Of a stretch of DNA of 15,249 nt, positions 11,297 through 15,249 are shown piece by piece. This DNA is from CAKZRD01 sp964549155 (GTDB lineage Archaea > Nanobdellota > Nanobdellia > Pacearchaeales > GW2011-AR1): contig CAZJUG010000023.1 in the NCBI GenBank assembly GCA_964549155.1, positions 1 to 15,249 on the forward strand, in the 5' to 3' direction. The stretch's first letter is position 1. Every line of letters begins with the position of its first letter. The notes beneath the pieces were generated by a model. That model worked only from the letters and a program-made list of their open reading frames with translations, did no database searches and was not told the DNA's origin. A program made the position numbers and the translations under genes.

Positions 11297-12346
11297 ATGG
11301 AAGATAAACAAAAAACAGCTATCAGCTTATTCGCTGGATGTGGTGGAGATACTTTAGGTTTAGAAAAAGCAGGGTTTAATGTTTTAGGGTTTGTAGAATT
11401 TTGGGATAAAGCAATAAAAACACATAAACTAAATTTTCCTAATTCAGAATTTATTGGAGAGAAATATAGGGGAGATATAACCAAAATCCCTGACGAAGAA
11501 TTTAAGAAATTTGAAGGAAAGATTGATGTTTTATTTGCTGGTTTTCCTTGTCAGGGTTTCAGTCATGCTGGAAAGAAAGACCCAAACGACCCAAGAAATA
11601 AACTCTTTTGGGATTTCGTTAGAGTTGCTAAGATAATCAAACCAAAATGGATAATTGGAGAAAATGTTGCAGGATTATTAAATAGAAAAACGGATGACGG
11701 AATTACTCCTGTTGCAGATGTTATTGTTTCAGCTTTTGAAGATATAGGCTATAAAATGGCAAAACCAAGACTTTTGAAGGCAGAACAATACGGAGTTCCA
11801 CAAAAAAGAAGAAGGGTGTTTTTTATAGGAAGCAGAGATGGATTAAAGTTTGATTTTCCTTTACCTTCAAAAGAGGTTTCAAAACTGAGAGAAATAATAG
11901 AACCTACCAATAAAAATGGAATTTTATTTGAACCATCAAAAGTTTTTGGTTATAAAGAGAAAGATGTTTTTATTTATGAATCGGAAGAAGAACCACAAGG
12001 AAACCCCCATCCTTATCTAATTTCAAAAATAAATGATGGGAAGATGTCTTTCGGAAGAAGAATCTCGCCATGGCATATAGAAGTTGCAGATTTAGATTCC
12101 CCTACAAAAACAATTCATTGTGGATATAGTTTTCAACCGAGACTTTTTGTAGCTGTTAAAAATAAGAAGGGAGTCTATATAAGAGAATTTACATTATCAG
12201 AACTTTGGCAAATACAAGGGTTCCCAAAAGAGTATAAGTTCTTTGGTAGCCGAGCAGATATAATAAAACAAATAGGTAATGCTGTTCCACCCAAATTAGT
12301 TGAATCCATTGCCAAAAAAATTATTGAAACAGATAAATCAATCTGA
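11297..12346 (+). CDS. C5-cytosine DNA methyltransferase
   Basis: Methylates cytosine C5 in the recognition sequence of its R-M system. 349 aa with the standard motif order: I SLFAGCGGDTLGL (residues 10-22), IV GFPCQGFSHAGKKD with catalytic C85, VI GENVAGLL (E122), VIII QYGVPQKRRRVFFIGSR (QKRRR near 169-173), a target-recognition region of about 100 residues, then IX REFTLSELWQIQGFP and X QIGNAVPP. All catalytic elements are present and length is normal. It starts one nt after the zinc-ribbon stop and ends nine nt inside the convergent PD-(D/E)XK gene, its probable cognate nuclease. The specificity cannot be read from sequence. Confidence 0.97.
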   Translation: MEDKQKTAISLFAGCGGDTLGLEKAGFNVLGFVEFWDKAIKTHKLNFPNSEFIGEKYRGDITKIPDEEFKKFEGKIDVLFAGFPCQGFSHAGKKDPNDPRNKLFWDFVRVAKIIKPKWIIGENVAGLLNRKTDDGITPVADVIVSAFEDIGYKMAKPRLLKAEQYGVPQKRRRVFFIGSRDGLKFDFPLPSKEVSKLREIIEPTNKNGILFEPSKVFGYKEKDVFIYESEEEPQGNPHPYLISKINDGKMSFGRRISPWHIEVADLDSPTKTIHCGYSFQPRLFVAVKNKKGVYIREFTLSELWQIQGFPKEYKFFGSRADIIKQIGNAVPPKLVESIAKKIIETDKSI

Positions 12347-12994
12347 GATTCCTGCTCTTTCAAAAATTTCTCTTATTTCCTCAGCAGAAGCATTTACATG
12401 TGAATAGGTTTTATCCATCCTATAAGTTGGTCTTGCAGCCGTTCCAATACCTGTTCCTTGCCATATTGATTTTAATTTCTCTTGAAAACTTGATACTGTT
12501 CCCTTGGATTGTTTTAATCTTTCCTGAATCGTGGGAGAACAATTACAATTTTTAGCCATTGTAGAACTTGTGGTAACATATAAAGTTTGGTCAATTAAAG
12601 AAAACAAAATATATATTTCGCTTAGTTCTTCGTCTGGCTCAGGAAAAGTATCATTAAGAGTATAAAGTCCTTTTCCTGTTTTTACTTCTAATCTTACAAG
12701 CCTTATTTCTTCTCTGTTGTGTTTTGATTGTTCCCATTTTTCAAGGAGACCTTTAGTTATCTTTTTTGAACCAGCAAAATCTCTTATAGATTCTTCATAT
12801 CTCTTTGGAGCTATAAGAAAATCAGGATGCTGTTGAGAACCCATCTTAAAAACAACAACTTCTTTGTAGACTTTGACAATTGTTTGTTCAACAAAATCTT
12901 CTGTAAGTGTTGCCGTTCCTTGTGTTTTAGAGCCACCAATATTCCACTCAGAAAAACTATTTATTTGTTTTATTAATAAATCTGCCTTTCCCAT
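12338..12994 (-). CDS. Type II restriction endonuclease, PD-(D/E)XK fold
   Basis: 218 aa. The core reads SQQHPDFLIAPKR (P57-D58) followed after 44 residues by VRLEVKTGKG (E103, K105), a textbook PD-(D/E)XK metal site. LSEIYILFSLIDQTLYVTTS after it fits the later core strands. NCNCS is a small cysteine cluster of unclear role. The gene faces the C5 methyltransferase and overlaps it by nine nt, the common layout of a type II pair. A TATA sequence about 22-31 nt upstream of the ATG indicates a leaderless transcript divergent from the next gene. I do not recognise the specificity family. Nuclease assignment is firm; pairing with the methyltransferase is inferred from position. Confidence 0.85.
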   Translation of the reverse strand: MGKADLLIKQINSFSEWNIGGSKTQGTATLTEDFVEQTIVKVYKEVVVFKMGSQQHPDFLIAPKRYEESIRDFAGSKKITKGLLEKWEQSKHNREEIRLVRLEVKTGKGLYTLNDTFPEPDEELSEIYILFSLIDQTLYVTTSSTMAKNCNCSPTIQERLKQSKGTVSSFQEKLKSIWQGTGIGTAARPTYRMDKTYSHVNASAEEIREIFERAGISD

Positions 12995-13015
12995 GCCCTA
13001 ATAAGCTAAAAAGGG

Positions 13016-13023
13016 TTTAAAAA
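13016..13023 (-). promoter_or_regulatory. TATA box for the PD-(D/E)XK nuclease gene
   Basis: On the minus strand this reads TTTTTAAA followed by CCC, 22-29 nt before the ATG at 12994. It lies back to back with the plus-strand promoter at 13038 in a 73-nt divergent intergenic region. Confidence 0.55.
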
Positions 13024-13037
13024 TTAAATGCAACAAG

Positions 13038-13046
13038 ATATATAAA
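13038..13046 (+). promoter_or_regulatory. TATA box for the gene at 13068
   Basis: ATATATAAA lies 22-30 nt before the ATG, as expected for a leaderless archaeal gene. Confidence 0.65.
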
Positions 13047-13067
13047 CGGCAATTTGCTCTTTTCTAC

Positions 13068-13457
13068 ATGGTAGAAAAAGAGGTTGAAGTGGTTGTTGTG
13101 TCAATTGACGATTATTCCTTAAATGTTCTCAAAACAGAAGGGTTTTATGCTTTCCCAAAAGGAAGTAGAAAAATAGGAAAATACTTTGCTTTTTATAAAA
13201 ATAGAAAGATAGAAATTTACGGAGAAGTCTCAGAATCTAAGGAAGTTTCAAAACAAGAAGTAGGAATAAGCTATTGGTTAAGATGTTTGCCTGATGCCGA
13301 GCCACCATTTCAAATGGTTAAATTCAAGAAGTTAATAAAACTAAAAAAACCAATAGTTAAAGAAGATAACAGCAGAGGAAAGGGTCATGTTCAAGGAAGA
13401 ATTTATACAACCTTAGATAAACTCAAAAAAGCTAAGACTATTTCCGACCTTGCTTAA
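13068..13457 (+). CDS. Possible PUA/EVE-like protein next to an R-M system, 129 aa
   Basis: No firm family. The body is beta-rich (VEVVVVSIDDYSLNVL; KYFAFYKNRKIEIYGEVSES) with FAFYKN..I.YGEV in the middle and the end RIYTTLDKLKKAKTISDLA. From memory, a similar pattern (KYIAFY followed by YTTLEKLLKAKTLSEL) occurs in archaeal and bacterial proteins near restriction genes. The strand pattern is compatible with a PUA-like (ASCH/EVE) fold, which often binds modified bases. It is divergent from the nuclease gene with its own leaderless promoter and ends at an eight-T terminator, so it is a monocistronic unit. Its position supports a defence role, possibly reading methylated DNA, but that is inference. 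Confidence 0.6.
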   Translation: MVEKEVEVVVVSIDDYSLNVLKTEGFYAFPKGSRKIGKYFAFYKNRKIEIYGEVSESKEVSKQEVGISYWLRCLPDAEPPFQMVKFKKLIKLKKPIVKEDNSRGKGHVQGRIYTTLDKLKKAKTISDLA

Positions 13458-13465
13458 TTTTTTTT
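13458..13465 (+). terminator. Oligo-T terminator
   Basis: Eight consecutive Ts directly after the TAA of the 129-aa gene, the usual archaeal intrinsic termination signal. No stem is required. Confidence 0.6.
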
Positions 13466-13527
13466 GATGTTTCACCAACCTTTAACTTAACAATGCATGG
13501 AATGAATGAAAAAAGACAATACAAACA

Positions 13528-13535
13528 TTTATAAA
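13528..13535 (+). promoter_or_regulatory. TATA box for the right small-gene operon
   Basis: TTTATAAA lies 22-29 nt before the ATG at 13557, predicting a leaderless message for the four small genes that follow. Confidence 0.65.
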
Positions 13536-13556
13536 CTATTTAAAATAAAATAACTT

Positions 13557-13757
13557 ATGGTTGGATTGAAGAGAAAAGATAATCAAAGACTATATAAAAA
13601 TTCTAAGATACCTATTAAAAATAAATTAGTAAAGATGACTCCTAAAAAATTAAAATGTTTGATGGATTGGGCATATAATACGGGGAAGAGTAATCAGAAA
13701 GAATATATGTTTAGATTCAGAAGAGATGAAAAGATTGGTGAAGTTAATGGAGTGTAA
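13557..13757 (+). CDS. Small basic hypothetical protein, 66 aa
   Basis: First gene of the right small-protein operon, with a TATA box at leaderless distance. The product is rich in Lys and Arg (VGLKRKDNQRLYKNSKI; FRFRRDEK) with a short helical middle (PKKLKCLMDWAYNTG). It probably binds nucleic acid. A single cysteine and no zinc site separate it from its neighbours. It overlaps the next gene by 11 nt. No family is recognised. Confidence 0.55.
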   Translation: MVGLKRKDNQRLYKNSKIPIKNKLVKMTPKKLKCLMDWAYNTGKSNQKEYMFRFRRDEKIGEVNGV

Positions 13758-13932
13758 ACATAGAATCAAAAGGGTTTTTTTTCATGGGAGAAAATCTCAA
13801 CCTAAATGGATCTGCAAAAGATGTGGAGAGATTTTATATAGGAATAAAATAAAAAAGGTGCGAGGGAAAAAGAAAGATAAAAGAGTCATAAGGAGGAAGA
13901 ATGGAAAGAAAAGGAATCCACTGCAAACATAG
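13747..13932 (+). CDS. Small basic zinc protein, 61 aa
   Basis: Read from the ATG at 13747, it begins MECKHRIKRVFFHGRKS and contains C3/H5 and CKRC (C23, C26), a likely CHCC zinc site, followed by an extremely basic tail (VRGKKKDKRVIRRKNGKKR). An upstream in-frame ATG at 13726 is possible, but the internal start follows a GGTGA motif at sensible spacing and gives only an 11-nt overlap. The MxCKH...CxxC layout is shared with the next gene (HCKH...CPRC), suggesting related or duplicated small zinc proteins. Function unknown, probably nucleic-acid binding. Confidence 0.6.
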   Translation: MECKHRIKRVFFHGRKSQPKWICKRCGEILYRNKIKKVRGKKKDKRVIRRKNGKKRNPLQT

Positions 13933-14071
13933 TCTAAAAAGTAAGTCTTTCTTCGCTTATAGGTTATTTGGACAATATTTACTATTATGCCCTCGTTGTG
14001 AAAGAATCTTGAGGAGGGAAATCCTTAGACAAATAGGAGTTGAATCGAAATTAAAGAAGGGGAAAATGTAA
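13901..14071 (+). CDS. Small zinc protein, 56 aa
   Basis: This ORF starts at ATG 13901 behind a strong AGGAGG Shine-Dalgarno (13891-13896) and overlaps the previous gene by 32 nt. The product has HCKH (residues 7-10) and LLLCPRCERIL (C30, C33), the same CKH...CxxC arrangement as its neighbour, and a basic C-terminus. The ribosome binding site and conserved cysteine spacing make it convincing despite its length. The next gene begins two nt after its stop. Family not recognised. Confidence 0.6.
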   Translation: MERKGIHCKHSLKSKSFFAYRLFGQYLLLCPRCERILRREILRQIGVESKLKKGKM

Positions 14072-14072
14072 A

Positions 14073-14291
14073 ATGGGGGATAGGATTACATTCAGGATGG
14101 AATGTCCAAGTTGTGGGGAAGTGGATGAAGAATGTTACTATGCTCCTACTTGTGGTTTTACGACTTGGAAATGTCCTAAATGTAAAAAAGAAATAGATTT
14201 AGAGAAATACACAGGGATTTCTGCGGAGAGTTGTGCAAATACAAAAGAAGGGTTAGACTACATAAAAAGATTGAAGAGGGATCTGTTTTGA
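14073..14291 (+). CDS. Zinc-ribbon protein, 72 aa
   Basis: Contains MECPSCGEVDEECYYAPTCG and WKCPKCKKEIDLEKY: CPSC at 11-14, C21, C27 and CPKC at 34-37. That is six cysteines, enough for one zinc ribbon plus an extra pair. The C-terminal 30 residues are helical (KEGLDYIKRLKRDLF). It begins two nt after the preceding stop, the last of four cotranscribed small genes. Its 3' end overlaps the convergent small membrane gene by 39 nt, unusually long for real genes, so one of the two 3' ends may be less constrained. Function unknown. Confidence 0.7.
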   Translation: MGDRITFRMECPSCGEVDEECYYAPTCGFTTWKCPKCKKEIDLEKYTGISAESCANTKEGLDYIKRLKRDLF

Positions 14292-14441
14292 TTCTTGTTT
14301 TTTATTCCTTTTTTTTAGTAAGATATATAAAAATATATTCACCAAAAGTATTCCAAAAAACCAATTATTTCCATCCCCTACAAAAAGATAAGCTATTATC
14401 AGAAGATTTAGCATAAGAAGTTCTAATAAGGGTTTACCCAT
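14253..14441 (-). CDS. Small two-span membrane protein, 62 aa
   Basis: From the ATG at 14441 (behind AGGTGG and overlapping the HNH stop by eight nt) the product has two hydrophobic helices, about 5-18 (LLELLMLNLLIIAYLFV) and 25-39 (FFGILLVNIFLYILL), joined by GDGNN, then a basic tail KKRNKKQESK. Both ends are predicted cytoplasmic. An upstream extension in the same frame (MVIPDPFRNK) lies inside the HNH gene and is not favoured. It is the last gene of the minus-strand cluster. No family is recognised. Confidence 0.5.
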   Translation of the reverse strand: MGKPLLELLMLNLLIIAYLFVGDGNNWFFGILLVNIFLYILLKKRNKKQESKQIPLQSFYVV

Positions 14442-14754
14442 AAATATCCCACCTTTCCCTAATTTGTTTCTGAATGGGTCTGGTATAACCAAATTGTTTT
14501 ACTTTTAATTCGAATAGTTTATGTTCTCTTTGAGAAGGAAAAAGCATAAGATTATCTATTGAATTATTCTTTTTATTACTATCTAAATGGTGAACAGCTT
14601 CTTCAGAATTTAATAATCTACCAATCTTCTCCTCCACCACCAAACGATGTTCAGGAATCCATTTTTTTCCAATTAGTATTAAAATATAGCCATTTGATTT
14701 TCTTCTTATTGCTTTATTTATAACTTTCTCTATTGCTATTTGACATTTATTCAT
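14434..14754 (-). CDS. HNH endonuclease, phage/homing type
   Basis: 106 aa with the HNH_3-like core: WIPEHRLVVEEKIGRLL (residues 32-48), then AVHHLDSNKKNNSIDNLMLF with H55/H56 and the Asn/Asp positions, then REHKLFE. This is the beta-beta-alpha metal nuclease typical of free-standing phage and archaeal virus endonucleases that cut DNA and drive spread of their own locus. N-terminal residues 1-30 are basic and may help bind DNA. It is coupled to the upstream membrane gene by ATGA and to the downstream one by an eight-nt overlap, so it is integrated in an operon and not inserted in a coding sequence. Confidence 0.85.
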   Translation of the reverse strand: MNKCQIAIEKVINKAIRRKSNGYILILIGKKWIPEHRLVVEEKIGRLLNSEEAVHHLDSNKKNNSIDNLMLFPSQREHKLFELKVKQFGYTRPIQKQIRERWDIYG

Positions 14755-15131
14755 CTCAGGTCTTTTTTAAGTTTTTTTGCTTTTATATAATATACAATGA
14801 AAAAAATCCCTCCTAAAACGAATAAGGGATAAAGGATAAACATTATATAATCCCCTATAGAACACACATATCCTGGTCTGCATATAAACCCTGTGTGTCT
14901 ATCTGCTAACATTGGAAATTTTATCTCTGAATCGTTTTGGAATGTGAAATGAGTATCTGTTTCGTAAGAATCATAAGTAAGAACAGGCATTTTGTTACCA
15001 TTTGCTTCCATAACATAGATATTAAGAGATCCTCCTAACATTATCATAATTAACAAGAATAGCTTTGTTAGAAGGGTGATGATCATTATATGCTGATACT
15101 TAACTATTTTTTCTAAGTTTTTTTCTTTCAT
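14751..15131 (-). CDS. Membrane protein, possibly DUF5317-like, 126 aa
   Basis: Two or three hydrophobic helices: about residues 14-36 (IMIITLLTKLFLLIMIMLGG), and about 93-116 (IMFILYPLFVLGGIFFIVYY), with a 55-residue loop between them and a Lys-rich end. The pattern MEANGNKMPVL, then FPMLADRH, then CSIGDYIMF resembles DUF5317 membrane proteins (NGxKMPV...LAD...SIGD). The match is from memory, and the protein is shorter than usual. Loop cysteines (ICRPGYVCS) may form a disulfide if the loop is outside. Its start is coupled by ATGA to a 17-aa ORF and its end by ATGA to the HNH gene. Function unknown. Confidence 0.7.
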   Translation of the reverse strand: MKEKNLEKIVKYQHIMIITLLTKLFLLIMIMLGGSLNIYVMEANGNKMPVLTYDSYETDTHFTFQNDSEIKFPMLADRHTGFICRPGYVCSIGDYIMFILYPLFVLGGIFFIVYYIKAKKLKKDLR

Positions 15132-15181
15132 TCTTCCCCTCCCCCTTCATTTGCATTCTCTCTTAGATACTTATCTAACAT
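15128..15181 (-). CDS. Possible 17-aa leader or micro-protein
   Basis: A 17-codon ORF (MLDKYLRENANEGGGEE) starts behind a strong GGAGGG ribosome binding site seven nt downstream of its last base, overlaps the preceding stop by seven nt, and ends in an ATGA overlap with the membrane protein. Its last codons double as the GGGGGAGGGG ribosome binding region for that gene. It may be a coupling leader and not a functional peptide. Confidence 0.35.
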   Translation of the reverse strand: MLDKYLRENANEGGGEE

Positions 15182-15249
15182 TTTCCCTCCGAGGTTGTTG
15201 TGAGTTGTTTCATTATTCCTTTACAATATTCTATAACCATTTCACTATT
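15175..15249 (-). CDS. 3' end of a gene running off the window
   Basis: From the window edge an open frame reads 24 codons (ending VIEYCKGIMKQLTTTSEGKC) to TAG at 15175-15177. It overlaps the 17-aa ORF by seven nt in the same ATG-overlap style as the rest of the cluster, supporting a real gene whose main part lies outside. No family can be inferred from this fragment. An internal ATG could instead make it a short ORF. Confidence 0.4.
   Translation of the reverse strand, partial: NSEMVIEYCKGIMKQLTTTSEGKC

Noticed and set aside
11158..11484. Antisense ORF over the zinc ribbon and methyltransferase start
   Set aside because: Opposite two well-supported genes. Its apparent protein has no motif.
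14231..14416. Plus-strand ORF overlapping the end of the 72-aa zinc ribbon
   Set aside because: Out of frame with a better gene, no ribosome binding site, and composition typical of antisense to a membrane gene.
1..15249. CRISPR array, tRNA or rRNA genes
   Set aside because: No regularly spaced repeats, tRNA-like cloverleaf or rRNA segments were seen on either strand by eye. A dedicated tRNA scan could still find a degenerate one.

Overview
The window is an AT-rich stretch of what is most likely archaeal DNA, either a virus or plasmid-like element or a chromosomal region carrying one. Lead genes start within about 22-32 nt of a TTTATAAA- or TTTAAATA-type TATA box, the leaderless arrangement typical of archaea. 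Internal genes have Shine-Dalgarno sequences and are joined by ATGA overlaps. The gene style (many 40-70 residue zinc-ribbon or one-helix proteins, an archaeo-eukaryotic primase, little intergenic DNA) resembles mobile elements of DPANN-type archaea. That lineage is an inference; no rRNA or other marker gene is present.

Layout. (1) 20-946: six overlapping tiny genes, several with paired cysteines. (2) 947-2266: an insertion whose only protein is IsrB, the HNH-lacking RuvC relative of IscB and Cas9, preceded by a probable omega RNA. (3) 2273-3010: an orphan DPPY-type DNA methyltransferase, followed by small membrane proteins. (4) 3558-6500: a plus-strand operon with an RNA-ligase-type nucleotidyltransferase, a DEDD 3'-5' exonuclease, a primase-polymerase and an unknown basic protein. 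This looks like the element's replication and repair core. (5) 6502-7045: a minus-strand HTH protein and a double zinc-knuckle protein. (6) 7100-7600: an IS200-type single-stranded-DNA transposon. (7) 7666-9833: a probable type II restriction-modification (R-M) pair, endonuclease candidate and gamma-class adenine methyltransferase, convergent. (8) 9871-10955: an IS6/IS240-like transposase split only by a scaffold gap. (9) 11110-12994: a second R-M unit (zinc ribbon, C5-cytosine methyltransferase, PD-(D/E)XK nuclease), again convergent. (10) 13068-13457: a possible PUA-like protein. (11) 13557-14291: four more tiny zinc proteins. (12) 14253-15249: a minus-strand coupled cluster with an HNH endonuclease and membrane proteins.

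Together, small-protein cassettes at both ends and a replication core appear to be interrupted by a cargo island of two R-M systems and two DNA transposons (6502-13457), plus the IsrB insertion on the left. The most notable item is IsrB: all three RuvC acidic residues and the arginine-rich bridge are present. Its likely boundaries can be read from the flanks: removing 947-2266 leaves a palindromic GTCAATAATTGAC site and places TTGA, which fits the published IsrB NTGA target-adjacent motif, directly after the presumed guide.
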